Positions 28,362-34,332 of a stretch of 64,000 bases of DNA are shown piece by piece. The notes under the pieces were generated by a model. The model saw only the letters and a program-made list of their open reading frames with translations. It did not search any database and was not told the origin of the DNA. The DNA comes from Rugalucina vietnamica (Eukaryota > Mollusca > Bivalvia > Lucinida > Lucinidae), in NCBI GenBank assembly GCA_964017185.1, contig OZ024872.1, positions 61,683,817 through 61,747,816 of the forward strand, written 5' to 3'. Positions within the stretch are counted from its first letter, which is position 1. The number at the start of each line of letters is the position of its first letter. The translations under genes and the position numbers were made by a program.

Positions 28362-31153
28362 ATGACACTCTATTTTCATTCCAATCTAGGACTAAGGACC
28401 TGACCCATAATGTCCGTGGATTATGTCCTAGATTGAGTATACACGTCAGCTCTGTATACTGCTCTAAAATAGATCTGTCATTCTAAAACACCACTCCCCC
28501 ATATTTGTATGTAATGTGCTTTACAGTGCTTATTATTAAAGTGTACTTGATAAGGGTACTGTCTTTCATTGGGGTTTGAGGTTCAATGTCAGGGGTGAGC
28601 ATGTGCAGGGTTGTATAGGTAGGGGGTAGGGAGGGGGCTTTGTGGCTACCAGCCGGGGGTATACGTGCCTCTCAAGGCACTTTTTCTAGTTTGATCCTCA
28701 GCTGGGACACAGACAGTTCATTGTGGCCTTGAGCAAGTCACAATTCCACAGCTCCTGAGGTAATGGTCAGAAATTGATAGACTTAGTACACAGTAAAAAA
28801 GGCCGTATATCATTTGCGCGAAAATCATACCGCGACGTTGTTTGAATTGCGCGTGAAATCGAGGTATCAATTGCGCAAATGGCCTTTAGGGTAAATAGCC
28901 GATAATCACTCAGGTAACCTATGTTCACACTGACTTTGGACAGGTACGACCGTTTTGTCAGTCATATTCTAACATGCTTGTTTTAACTTGTATTTTATCC
29001 AAGAATATTGTTTTAACCATCATGGATTTTAAAATTTCTGACACTAACAGAGGAAAGAAAAGCTTGTTACACAATGGTTATAGTTATAGAATTGATGTAG
29101 CGGTGATATTTCTTGGAGGTGTACAAATAAGAAATGTAAAGGCTAACTGAAGAACTGTGGTTGAATCTGGCTATCATAACTTGCTTTTATACCTGTAAAT
29201 TAATTTCCGCGCAATTTAAACGCGCATTTGATAGTCTTTTTTCCGCACATTCATAAAAAAATATCTGCGCATTTGATATATCGATTTGCGCATTCGTAAA
29301 ATGCCGAGTAAAAAATACTTGCTTGTTTAAATTGTCATTGTAATGTTTCATGGTTTGTCTCCAATTACAGCAGTGATAATTATGTATTGTAGCAAAATAC
29401 TATACACAAACAATGTTCAGTATGTCAAAATGGACTTTTTTCCCACAGTTTGTTTTGAGTTGTCTTTTATCTTAAAATCCTTAATAGTACATTCTCAAGG
29501 AAATTTATTTTAAACGTTAATTTTTCAGCTTCCTCAAATGGCCAAAGGTCTTGGTAAAAGATATTTCAAGATGCACCTGGAGAGCTTCTTTGACATCATT
29601 TTTTATAGTGTGGTAGGTACATGTGTATACAAACCCTTCTTAGGCCAAAAGCCATGTTCAAACAGCAAAACACAAGTTCAAATCATGAAAATCGTGCTAT
29701 TAGTGCTTTTTGACTAAAATCTGTCGGCCAATGTGACATGATGTCACTGTGTTCCTTAGAAACAATATGGCCGACAGTCAAGAAATTCCTTGGTTTTCGG
29801 GAAGTTTTTATGTTATTATTTTCTTCAACAAAATCTCATATTAAATAGCTGTGAAAAATGCAAGAATAACAATTATTATGCTTATTTCAATGCATTACCG
29901 TTTGCCGAGGTGTTGGAAACAATTTGAACAACTTCCGCAGTAACTGCACGGCTGATCAGCATCTTTGTTTTCGCTACACAGATAGCACACCCCCGCTCCT
30001 TCTTACATCCAAAATTTTGAGCTGCTAGCCTGCTTCTGTGACTGTACAAATCAGTTTGTGTCAGACCTGGTTGGAAACCCATATTGTTGGTTTTCTCATG
30101 TGGTGGCTCATTTATATTTACAATATACTTGTATTGCAAAAACAATCATAATAAAAAGATACATAAATAAACAGATAATTAAATAAATGATATAACAACA
30201 ATCAGTTAAAAAAAAATCATTCATCGTTCCTTAAAAAAAAAAAAAATATTTGTGTTACATTTGTTTGGACAAAGAACATTTTATCTCACCCCATTTCTCA
30301 ACTCAAATAAATCATAATTTTCAGACCTGTGATAATGCCCTGACAGCCACTGCAGCCAATAACTGTCTTGCTGAGCTTAGCAAGTTCCTGGGGCCGTCCA
30401 TATTGAGAGGGAGAGTGGAGCAGTATAATCCCAGGTACCTAGATATAATACCTTTGTTTTCTTGAAAGTGTTTTAAGTGAATGGATGTTATAGTGAAGCT
30501 GTTTACAGTAGACTTGTAAAATAGTCATTTTTGGACTCATGACATGACTGTGTTATATCGAAACCCTTACAATAATGAATTGGTTAGTTATGAGGTTGAC
30601 CTGTAATGTAAGCAACAATTTAACCTATGTAAGGCAATATACATGTACAACTATTTTAACTCATTTAAGCCTGGCGTCCCTTTTATGGGACATAGGCAAA
30701 CAGAATAGCCCCAGATGTGATGCCGCAGAACGCGGCGTCCCATCTGGGGCTATTCTGTTTGCTTAGAGAATTTTCATCGAAAAATCGAACAAAATTTAAA
30801 AATTACTCCTGATGCCCCTAAAAATGAAAGTAGACTCATCCAAATGATAACAATGGGAAAATCCATTCGTCAAATATGAGTTAAGATCATATTTTGTCTT
30901 TTGTTGCAGATATCTTGACTTGCTGGGTCCTGCTCATGGCCCTTCAGCTTTCGGAGCTGGTCACATGGGTCCCCCACCATTCGGCTCAGGATTCCCTCCA
31001 GGAGACCTCATGTCCCACCCACCGATAGGCCCTGGATTACCCGGCCCCATAGGACAGACTGTGTTTAAACCCGGCACCAGTCCCACGGGACATATGCCAT
31101 TTCCTGCAATGGATACAAGACCACCTGTGATAGGCTCTAAACCACCACCCTGA
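10369..31153 (+). CDS. HEAT/ARM-repeat scaffold protein with Pro/Gly-rich tail (14-exon gene)
   Basis: Joining 10369-10669, 11482-11666, 12992-13062, 13437-13603, 21439-21539, 22255-22364, 23060-23249, 24283-24373, 25003-25164, 26134-26413, 27083-27224, 29529-29612, 30325-30434 and 30910-31153 gives 2238 nt, a 745-residue protein with no internal stop. Every junction is GT-AG and phases match. Classic HEAT helices are visible: FRVRIAAGEVIGTLC (about 95-109), HAVREAACACIAELGKK (about 359-375), WPVRDAACVACGNF (about 400-413) and PSVRQGAALALSNV (about 442-455). HEAT arrays are protein-binding solenoids, found in importin-like carriers and assembly factors. No signal peptide or membrane segment is seen. 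Residues about 670-745 are Pro/Gly-rich (GPPPFGSGFPPGDL). I do not recognise the family by name. The start codon is the first ATG after the microsatellite, preceded by an AAA context (CAAAATGG). Confidence 0.88.
10885..11103 (+). mobile_element. GAGCCGC-family MITE, copy 1 (intron 1)
   Basis: Member of a family of about 230 bp with ends like TGAGCCGCNNCATGAGAAAA and TTTTCCCATGNGGCGGCTCA. It has a conserved inner hairpin (GCGCTGATCAGCTTCGCGGT with its reverse complement), flanked by GCGAAAACAAAG and CTTTGTTTTCGC. This copy is diverged; the hairpin centre is TCACAGTTACTGTGA. Confidence 0.75.
11482..11666 (+). CDS. HEAT-repeat gene exon 2
   Basis: The acceptor is ATCATCAG, the donor AAG|GTAGGA. 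Encodes EVIGTLCKRVGPQVYDRC through a Ser/Glu-rich loop (DMTMDGSISEADQSEK) to SSPRGEK. Exits in phase 0. Confidence 0.88.
11667..12991 (+). mobile_element. Helitron-like non-autonomous element with about 167-bp tandem units (intron 2)
   Basis: From about 11930 to 12900 a unit is repeated roughly six times: GGTTAAAGTTTTTGTAAGTC, TATATCTCTTGACCATGTTG, ATACTTTGCATG, TATTGGTCTGAAGTTTTATG, ACCATCATGACCCACCCTGG and CCTTGAGGTCAAGGTCACAG. The array starts after CACGTCCGCGTCACACTTTC and ends at 12967 with AGGCGAGCTACGCTGTCCTG CGACAGCTCTTATTAT, containing a CTGTC/GACAG hairpin near the end. This organisation (short unique ends plus a microsatellite-like core) is that of Helentron-type elements such as the pearl repeats of oysters; that naming is from memory of the family. 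A fragment of the CATCACGAAAAC MITE family (AAAACATAGATTGTGGGTAC) precedes it at 11775. Confidence 0.75.
12992..13062 (+). CDS. HEAT-repeat gene exon 3
   Basis: The acceptor is ATATTTCAG, the donor GAA|GTAAGT. This 71-nt exon encodes RNSIEAAQIFHDTAGWKSLE and TWMK. It is too short to appear as an ORF but fits phase 0 in and phase 2 out. Confidence 0.85.
13437..13603 (+). CDS. HEAT-repeat gene exon 4
   Basis: The acceptor is ATGTTTCAG, the donor GATG|GTACGT. Encodes CLQSVIEGCGHEFNEYVD followed by a HEAT-like helix pair with NRFVRETGYYVCSSLVS. A decayed partial copy lies just downstream at about 13885-13995. Confidence 0.88.
13641..13877 (+). mobile_element. GAGCCGC-family MITE, copy 2 (intron 4)
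   Basis: Full-length copy: TGAGCCGCCTCGTGGGAAAA at the left, TTTTCCCATAAGGCGGCTCT at the right, with a perfect hairpin GCGCTGATCAGCTTCGCGGT / ACCGCGAAGCTGATCTGCG. It sits directly after exon 4 of the HEAT gene. Confidence 0.85.
13885..14190 (+). pseudogene. decayed partial copies of HEAT-gene exons 4 and 5
   Basis: 13885-13995 matches exon 4 and its donor-side intron (GATATTTTAAGCCCTGACAC, ATACCAACAG, AAGGGATACAGG, CGTGGGCTAGTTG, GGATGAGAGGTTAAGA), with deletions. 14110-14158 matches the end of exon 5 (GATTACCTGCTAAAGGCATG, GATAACTGGAGTCAGG) but without a proper donor. The two pieces are 115 bp apart, whereas the real exons are 7.8 kb apart. The piece carries stops and indels and is not expected to be spliced. 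Confidence 0.75.
14205..14725 (-). repeat. inverted copy of the sequence upstream of exon 5, split by a foldback element
   Basis: 14205-14260 and 14691-14725 together match, in reverse complement, the stretch just upstream of exon 5 (about 21343-21425): TAGGGATTAAAACTTTAGTT, then GGTTGGGATTTAAGTTCGTA. The uninterrupted copy at 21343-21425 shows the pre-insertion site (ACATACGTTTGGG on the minus strand). Confidence 0.65.
14261..14690. mobile_element. 430-bp foldback DNA element
   Basis: Arms beginning TGGTAATCTAACACC are inverted across the whole length around a centre near 14475: CTATAGAAATGTAG versus CTACATTTCTATAG, CTTGCAGAAACGATGGAACC versus GGTTCCATCGTTTCTGCAAG, and CCTACCCTGTCCAATTATGT versus its inverse. 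Short flanks TAC/TAC are compatible with a 3-bp target duplication. No coding sequence. Confidence 0.8.
14730..15645. other. intron 4 sequence without recognised features
   Basis: AT-rich unique-looking sequence. I see no exon, no RNA gene and no repeat with clear ends. Confidence 0.5.
15794..15837 (-). ncRNA. hammerhead ribozyme core (type I, dimer-type short stem III)
   Basis: On the minus strand: stem I strand TTTCTAT, core CTGATGA, stem II GGGA-GTAA-TCCC, core GAAAC, then the palindromic ACATGT and T, then ATAGAAA, which pairs perfectly with the first stem I strand. All invariant core positions are present, and the predicted cleavage site is GTT before ATAGAAA. Hammerheads with such tiny self-complementary stem III are known in Penelope-like elements, where they are thought to act as dimers. 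It lies 620 bp beyond the endonuclease stop, in the PLE terminal region. Confidence 0.85.
15890..15955. repeat. short tandem duplication in the PLE 3-prime region
   Basis: AACGCCAAAATGACGTTGAC GTTAT occurs twice in a row (about 15899 and 15929), with further partial copies upstream (AACGCCAAAATTAGG). Confidence 0.7.
16015..16320. repeat. AAAT/AATA microsatellite in the PLE 3-prime region
   Basis: About 300 bp of AAATAAATAAAT with irregular AATAATAAT and AAAATG interruptions. The long minus-strand ORFs here are translations of the repeat. Confidence 0.95.
16457..16938 (-). CDS. PLE GIY-YIG endonuclease domain (C-terminal part of the PLE polyprotein)
   Basis: Reading on the minus strand from about 16938: KLKSEFQSLNKPNE, then a Cys-rich linker (KCNRRRCTHCSS) and the GIY-YIG core VIYMITCKKCKKQYIGQT, followed by NRMNSHKFDI and the C-terminal WIHKLDTLYPKGLN before the stop at 16457. 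The CxxC/CHCC linker plus GIY-YIG is diagnostic for Penelope-like elements. The upstream end joins in sense to the RT part ending CLTHS at 18217, so the two were once one ORF. The part from the listed ATG (16750) is 97 residues; the sense reading extends farther upstream. Confidence 0.88.
16914..17056. repeat. near-perfect palindrome that includes PLE coding sequence
   Basis: Arms ATTGAAATTCAGATTTTAGC ... and the exact inverse ending GAATTTCAAT fold around AAGCCCGAAGGGCTT at about 16985. The first 25 bases of the left arm are PLE coding sequence (KLKSEFQS), so the right arm is an inverted copy of it. Confidence 0.85.
16939..18216. mobile_element. 1.28-kb insertion splitting the PLE ORF
   Basis: The PLE reading frame stops making sense after CLTHS (18217) and resumes at KLKSEFQS (16938). 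The DNA between has no coding content. It carries words such as AAAAGTGGGGAGTCACCGG and AAAAGTGGGGGTCACCGG (17249, 17582) and several GACGTC/AACGTC words toward 18060. Similar sequences near the two ends (TTCAATNNTTATATTTACAT at 17053 and its inverse near 18195) may be its inverted ends. An intron is the alternative but the palindrome at one end favours insertion. Confidence 0.55.
18217..20166 (-). CDS. PLE reverse transcriptase (N-terminal part of the PLE polyprotein)
   Basis: The minus-strand frame is open from 20166 to the insertion at 18217 and continues as unrelated residues to a stop at 18073. It starts in a basic region (KWRKEKKRKQKIRRGKE), then LTDSDYILLGKGLKFCPKP, the usual entry to the PLE RT. 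Other landmarks are VIKKADKSNMIIIMNKTDY, FYILPKTHK, GRPIVSACNS, TLDVTSLYTNI, LGTAMGSSMAP and the catalytic FLDDIF (Asp-Asp conserved), ending PVIAFKRAKNLQDCLTHS. It makes DNA from element RNA at a nicked target. No upstream ATG is visible, so the 5-prime end is missing or starts in the lost terminal repeat. Confidence 0.92.
20170..21240 (+). repeat. three successive tandem-repeat blocks of the Helitron-like element
   Basis: 20170-20335 is one unit of the CAGAAATCATTCATATTTGG / GGGGGCGGGGCTAGAGGTCA family also seen at 27.4-28.3 kb. 20340-20760 holds three units of about 130 bp (ATCTCATCAACTATAAAGCC, CCGACTCGGCACCCACATTG, ACCTTGACCTATATTTCATG). 20760-21240 holds three units of the AGTCTATATCTCTTGAACAT / CCTTGAGGTCAAGGTCA family of intron 2. 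Confidence 0.8.
21439..21539 (+). CDS. HEAT-repeat gene exon 5
   Basis: The acceptor is TTTTCTTCAG, the donor CAG|GTTAGC. Encodes GSDTLLLDEDNAILKYGHQF to MGDNWSQ. It is separated from exon 4 by 7.8 kb of transposable-element sequence; its 3-prime part is duplicated at about 14110-14158. Confidence 0.88.
21655..21835 (-). mobile_element. GAGCCGC-family MITE, copy 3, degenerate (intron 5)
   Basis: Contains the diverged hairpin flank (TGCAAAAACAAAGGC, TTTTCACTACACAGATAGTA) and AAGCTTCTGGCGGTTTTCTG. Ends are worn. Confidence 0.5.
22044..22222 (-). mobile_element. GAGCCGC-family MITE, copy 4, internally deleted (intron 5)
   Basis: TTTGAGCCGCGCATGGAAAA at the left and GGTTTTCTCATGCACATGCTCA at the right. 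The inner hairpin is lost. Minus orientation relative to copy 2. Confidence 0.75.
22255..22364 (+). CDS. HEAT-repeat gene exon 6
   Basis: The acceptor is TATGTTCAG, the donor AATAG|GTGAGA. Encodes VRLASSVATRNFLQSLPSEA to PRMCLNR, a HEAT repeat with the typical VR pair. A TA-flanked MITE starts six bases into the following intron. Confidence 0.88.
22371..22583. mobile_element. TA-flanked MITE abutting the exon 6 splice donor
   Basis: The ends TACTGTAGATCCGGAAATAT and ATTTCCGAATTTACAGTA are inverted. Interior words such as TTCGCGAATCGG and AAAATTCGCGAAATA also pair. The TA at each end fits the TA duplication of mariner-type elements. It begins six bases after the exon 6 / intron 6 boundary. 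Confidence 0.75.
23060..23249 (+). CDS. HEAT-repeat gene exon 7
   Basis: The acceptor follows a pure C-tract (CCCCCCCCAG); the donor is AAAAAG|GTAGAA. Encodes YYVAEGVRIYSQETWKQVTE through HAVREAACACIAELGKK, one of the clearest HEAT repeats in the protein. Confidence 0.9.
23332..23756 (-). mobile_element. miniature two-LTR retroelement (TRIM-like) in intron 7
   Basis: Two 160-bp direct repeats (23332-23491 and 23597-23756) that start TGTAACG/TGTAAGG and end GTCACA flank only 105 bp. A GTAG target duplication surrounds it (23328-23331 and 23757-23760). On the minus strand the internal segment starts TTTGGTGGCAGGGGTGGGAT, a candidate primer-binding site right after the 5-prime LTR, and ends CGGAGGGGAAAGTAA, a polypurine tract right before the 3-prime LTR. 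No coding sequence; it must move using proteins from elsewhere. Confidence 0.85.
23975..24212 (+). mobile_element. GAGCCGC-family MITE, copy 5 (intron 7)
   Basis: Full-length: TTGAGCCTGTGCGTGAGAAA at the left, TTTTCTTATGCAGTGGCTCA at the right, hairpin CGCTGATCAGCTTCGCGGTT / ACCGCGAAGCTGATCTG intact. Confidence 0.85.
24283..24373 (+). CDS. HEAT-repeat gene exon 8
   Basis: The acceptor is GTTTTTCCAG, the donor GATG|GTGAGG. This 91-nt exon encodes VDKAVVQSYIPQLLEALLKC through DDSWPVRD, the start of the next HEAT repeat. Too short to be listed as an ORF. Confidence 0.87.
25003..25164 (+). CDS. HEAT-repeat gene exon 9
   Basis: The acceptor is TATATTTCAG, the donor TATG|GTAGGT. Encodes ACVACGNFVLCFPEES through NIPSVRQGAALALSNVVRAY, two HEAT repeats linked by an LPALYPLFFNNLQD helix. 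Confidence 0.9.
25165..26133. other. intron 9 with a worn tRNA-derived SINE
   Basis: Mostly AT-rich unique sequence. About 25928-26090 looks like a decayed SINE: AGGGTGGCCTAGTGGTAGGC resembles an A-box region, and CCTGACATTACTAAAAATTA TTGACTGGGATCCTAAGCC resembles a 3-prime body seen again at 26940 and 32990. Confidence 0.4.
26134..26413 (+). CDS. HEAT-repeat gene exon 10
   Basis: The acceptor is ATGCAACAG, the donor GATGG|GTAATG. Encodes EECFGEIYQKVKEGLAGV, then a low-complexity Gly/Arg loop with a Cys (MGRGSRGGGCMDHKFRKEPE) and PWELGDG. The loop looks like a family-specific insertion between HEAT repeats. Confidence 0.85.
26935..27010 (+). repeat. 3-prime fragment of a SINE family (intron 10)
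   Basis: CCTGACATGACTGAAAAATT GTTGACTGGGATGTTAAGCC TCAACACAAACAAATCAA matches the 3-prime bodies near 26010 and 33005, including the short CAAA tail. Confidence 0.5.
27083..27224 (+). CDS. HEAT-repeat gene exon 11
   Basis: The acceptor is TCATTTTTAG, the donor AGG|GTAAGG. Encodes CINVVAELCNLEKFAPKVSE through HHAYMKETLCTR. Confidence 0.87.
27331..28689 (+). mobile_element. second Helitron-like element with about 180-bp tandem units (intron 11)
   Basis: The left end TATACCCCCGGCATTTATGC and the right end GCCGGGGGTATACGTGCCTC share an inverse CCCCCGGC/GCCGGGGG. The right terminus has a hairpin GTGCC-TCTCAA-GGCAC, then TTTTT and CTAG (28686-28689), the hairpin-plus-CTRR form of Helitron 3-prime ends. 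In between, the unit GTCAAAGTTTTGGTTAAAGT, CATATTTGGACTTTAGGTAC, CCTATAGGGTT, GGGGGTGGGGCTAGAG, TCTAGGTCACCTTTAATTTG recurs about five times, then degrades. CGTT-type short repeats lie at 27365-27430 and a poly-T tract at 28331-28357. Confidence 0.75.
28359..28484. repeat. 126-bp inverted-repeat insert inside the intron 11 element
   Basis: AGAATGACACTCTATTTTC and its inverse near AAAATAGATCTGTCATTCT bracket a second inner pair CAATCTAGGAC / GTCCTAGATTG. It follows the poly-T tract and may be a small foldback element. Confidence 0.6.
28799..28888. repeat. small inverted repeat with TTTGCGC words (intron 11)
   Basis: AAAAGGCCGTATATCATTTG and CAATTGCGCAAATGGCCTTT are inverse. Further TTGCGCATT words follow near 29210-29300. 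Likely a small foldback element. Confidence 0.45.
29529..29612 (+). CDS. HEAT-repeat gene exon 12
   Basis: The acceptor is TTTTTCAG, the donor GTG|GTAGGT. This 84-nt exon encodes LPQMAKGLGKRYFKMHLESF FDIIFYSV in one frame (28 codons). It is too short to appear as a listed ORF. Confidence 0.82.
29925..30112 (-). mobile_element. GAGCCGC-family MITE, copy 6, 5-prime truncated (intron 12)
   Basis: The right end TTGTTGGTTTTCTCATGTGG TGGCTCA is intact, and the body CTTTGTTTTCGCTACACAGA and TTTGTGTCAGACCTGGTTGG matches. The left half is missing. Confidence 0.75.
30325..30434 (+). CDS. HEAT-repeat gene exon 13
   Basis: The acceptor is AATTTTCAG, the donor CCCAG|GTACCT. Encodes TCDNALTATAANNCLAELSK then FLGPSILRGRVEQYNPR, the last HEAT-like helices. 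Confidence 0.88.
30660..30775. mobile_element. foldback MITE in intron 13
   Basis: GCAAACAGAATAGCCCCAGA (30695) and TCTGGGGCTATTCTGTTTGC (ending 30762) are perfect inverses around a GATGCCGCAGAACGCGGCGTC centre. The flank CTCATTTAAGCCTGGCGTCC is typical of a family seen in bivalve introns. Confidence 0.7.
30910..31153 (+). CDS. HEAT-repeat gene exon 14 (C-terminal tail and stop)
   Basis: The acceptor is TTTGTTGCAG. Encodes YLDLLGPAHGPSAFGAGHMG and then a Pro/Gly-rich tail ending GSKPPP and TGA at 31151-31153. The tail lacks HEAT pattern and is probably disordered. Confidence 0.88.
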
Positions 31154-31190
31154 TTGGACCTGCAGACGGCTACAACAGACCAGGCCCTAA

Positions 31191-31417
31191 GGTTATAAAA
31201 ACATTTTCATACTCAACTCAGTGGAGCATAAAATTTAAACTGCTCATAAATACTGGAATCGCATAAAGAAATTGAAATTTCAGGTTTAGATCACCAAAAC
31301 CTGTAATTTATCCTGCTGATAAATGTTAAAATGCCAACAATTGTTAGCATTTTAACATTTATCAGCAAAATAAATTTTAGTCTCAGTTGAGCTGAGCATG
31401 AAAATAGTTGTATAACC
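31191..31417. mobile_element. GGTTATA-ended MITE just downstream of the HEAT gene stop
   Basis: The ends GGTTATAAAAACATTTTCAT and ATGAAAATAGTTGTATAACC are inverse, and a central AATGTTAAAATGCCAACAAT palindrome pairs with its inverse. It starts 38 bp after the TGA, so it probably lies in the 3-prime untranslated region. A second copy is at 49623-49849. Confidence 0.75.
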
Positions 31418-34092
31418 ACCAGGCCAGTAAAGATGCACATCGAATGGTTTGAACAACATCTTGCACAATTTTTATTGAGTAAAAATATATCTATGATCAT
31501 TCAGAATCTACAAGACATGATATATCATCAGCATATCAGCAATGTTGTTATCATGAAATTGAGAAACAAACATGGATTATTCTAGCTAAGAATAATGAAG
31601 CAGCTAAAAGGTTAACTCATTAATCAGATAGAAATGATGTCTTGTTTGGGTGGTCTCCCCTAACAGTACAGCAGTTACCTAAACATTTCATTGAAAAGAA
31701 TACTGATAATCCATCTAATTTTTTTTTTTCAATACAGGTTTAGAGATAAGTTGAAGGGGAATTTTGTAATACAACAAGAATAAGAAAGCTGATGATTGGG
31801 ACTAAATGTAAGAAAGAAAAAGTTTGGCAATTTGAAGATTCAGCTTTGGCATTACAAGTCTAAAGAAGGCAGTTGCATTACATAGCCCTCTGTTAGGGAA
31901 AAATTGTTAGATGTATATGCTGGTCTGAGTCTTGACTGCTTCTGTCACACAGTGCCTCAGATCGTTTGGGGCCATATATGAGCATAGCCGGAGTTAACTA
32001 GTCTTTGAGGTGTTGCGTGAGGTTTGACACAAATCACGCAGGGCTGAAACATTCAATAATGAGTGTTAACTGTCTTTGTTTGATAAAAAGTAAAGATGCT
32101 GATCAGCTTTGCATTTATGATACACCAATCAGGTTTTCTCTTGATGTGGCTCATGATAAGAAGTCAAGATGATTGTCAGTTTTACATTAGTTTGTGAAAA
32201 AATATCAAATTCTTTTGATCTTCTTGGTTAAAATGAAAGATTGCATAATAATTTTTACATTTTTGTGTGTGCCATAAATATGCTCTGAAGTGCTTAATTT
32301 ACTGTGATTTTTGTTGAAGATGCACCATGTTTGCTAGAATTTACAGAAGTGACAATAAATCTTATTTCTAGTATGACTTGCTTTTTTCTCCTCAGGTTAT
32401 TTATGAACAGCATTATACCCATTACATGTATGTTCATAGTTATGCACTTGTTTGTGACCCATCAAGAAATGAGCTGCCCCATGGGAAAACCAACAATCTG
32501 CATAGGCGAAAACAAAGGCGCAGATCAGCTTCGCGGTAACCACGAAGCTGATCAGCGCCTTTGTTTTCGCTACTCGGATAGTACAATTCCTCCTCTACTT
32601 AACTCCAGCATTTCAAGTTTCTAGCCTGCTTCTGTGCTTGTACAGCCTGGTTTATGTCAGACCTTTAGAGGAGCCTTTATGTTTAAGGCTACTTGATTAA
32701 GAGATGGGTCTTCCATGGCTTTCATGTGTGTAAGAGTCACAGTTTTTTGTAAAGCTGAAGAAGTTCGAAGTTTCTGTTATCAGACAAAAAACAGCAGATG
32801 TGATTACCAGCATTTGACACAAATTATTAACAAATACCTTTCCTTGAAACAAATCTAAAACATGGGGGCATGGTAGCCCAGTAGTACAGCATTGTATTCC
32901 GAATCCAGAGGCTCAAATCCCACTGGTGTTAAGGTGTGTACTTATAGCAAGACAGTGTAAATTCCACATAGTGCTGATTGATTCCCAGGAACTTGGGAAG
33001 TGGTGACTCGGTCATGACATTACTAAACAATTATTGATTTGGAAGTTAAAACACAAATCAAATAGGCAAGATACAATAGGAGTATATGGTAATACAAGGG
33101 AGCAATTATTTTCCAAAAGCTGGCCACTCGGCTAAAATGTTGCCTTTTAGTTACGTGAACTGAACCAAATGTGTGTGAACATGATAATAAATTGATATCA
33201 AAACGAAAAACACAAGAAGATACATGTACCTCACCAATATTTACTGGCATAAAAAGGTTACATAGACAATGATGTATCACTTAATAAATAAAGCACAATT
33301 TAAAATGCTGATGAAGCTAAAGCTTATAAAACACGAACATGTGTACATTGACAACAGCAGTGATGCATATATCCTGCTGTTCATGTTTATGGGCATTGCT
33401 ATAGTTGAGATTTTCATAGTTAGTTGAAGTACCGTGTAGAAAAAATAAAGCGAGTCGAAGACAAGCTGTTTTTACTTATTTTTACTACGAGGCCTGCTTG
33501 TAGTATGACAGAACACCAGTTGACACATCCATACTGTAACTTCCAGGAAATTCCGCCTACTTTCTGAGTATTGATATGTAGTCCCGCCTCCTTTGATAAT
33601 CACTTTATGGGATTTAACATTACAAAAACTAAGGAAAACAGAAAGTCATACTACAATTATTTTTTTCATAATAGGCCAAAATGTGTCATACAGATTCTGT
33701 TACTCTAACCACAACTTTCTTGAGAGATCTTTAGGCCACTATTCTACAAAACCAAAACTATAAATTATTATGGAATGTTTAATACATGTTAACTTATCAA
33801 TTTCAAAACCAGGAAACACACTTTTCACAATTTGTAAGAATTAGTGTCTGTGACCTAAACATGAAAATATTTTAGGCGTCTTAACTATGCCAATATTATA
33901 GTGCATCAAAGAGATGAAAATGAAGAAATTTGAAGATCAATGAAAACTGCTCCTATAAATCAATACCAATCATTATCTGATGTAAATATTAGCTAAAATT
34001 TGTCAGTAAACTTCAAAAAGACGCCCTTACTGCAATCAGATTGGCCACAAAAAGTATCCGTTATATTTAATCCTAGTTATCAGTTTTAATAC
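31418..34092. other. downstream intergenic region with worn repeats
   Basis: No coding sequence recognised. 31725-31740 has an acceptor-like pyrimidine tract and CAATACAG that might start a 3-prime UTR exon. 31970-32153 is a very worn GAGCCGC-family MITE. 32865-33060 is a worn tRNA-derived SINE (TGGTAGCCCAGTAGTACAGC, B-box-like GGCTCAAATCCC, CATGACATTACTAAACAATT 3-prime body). Confidence 0.45.
32470..32672 (-). mobile_element. GAGCCGC-family MITE, copy 7
   Basis: ATGAGCTGCCCCATGGGAAA at the left, with an intact hairpin (GCGCAGATCAGCTTCGCGGT / ACCACGAAGCTGATCAGCGC). The right end fades after TTATGTCAGACC. Confidence 0.8.
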
Positions 34093-34332
34093 GTGAGCCG
34101 TTGCATGAGAAAACCAACAATTTGGGTTTCCGACCAGGTCCGACACAAAACAGCATGTACCGTCACAGAAAAAGGCTAGAAGCTTGAAATTTTGGATTTA
34201 AGTAGAAGAGGGATTCTACTGTCCGTGTAGCGAAAACAAAGGCGCTGATCAGCTTCGCGGTTACCGCGAAGCTGGTCTGCGTCTTTGTTTTCGCCTTTGC
34301 AGATTGTTGGTTTTCCCATGCGACGGCTCACG
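34093..34332 (+). mobile_element. GAGCCGC-family MITE, copy 8, with intact ends
   Basis: TGAGCCGTTGCATGAGAAAA at the left and TTTTCCCATGCGACGGCTCA at the right, hairpin intact. The flanking ACG/CGT bases extend the inverted ends. Confidence 0.85.
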
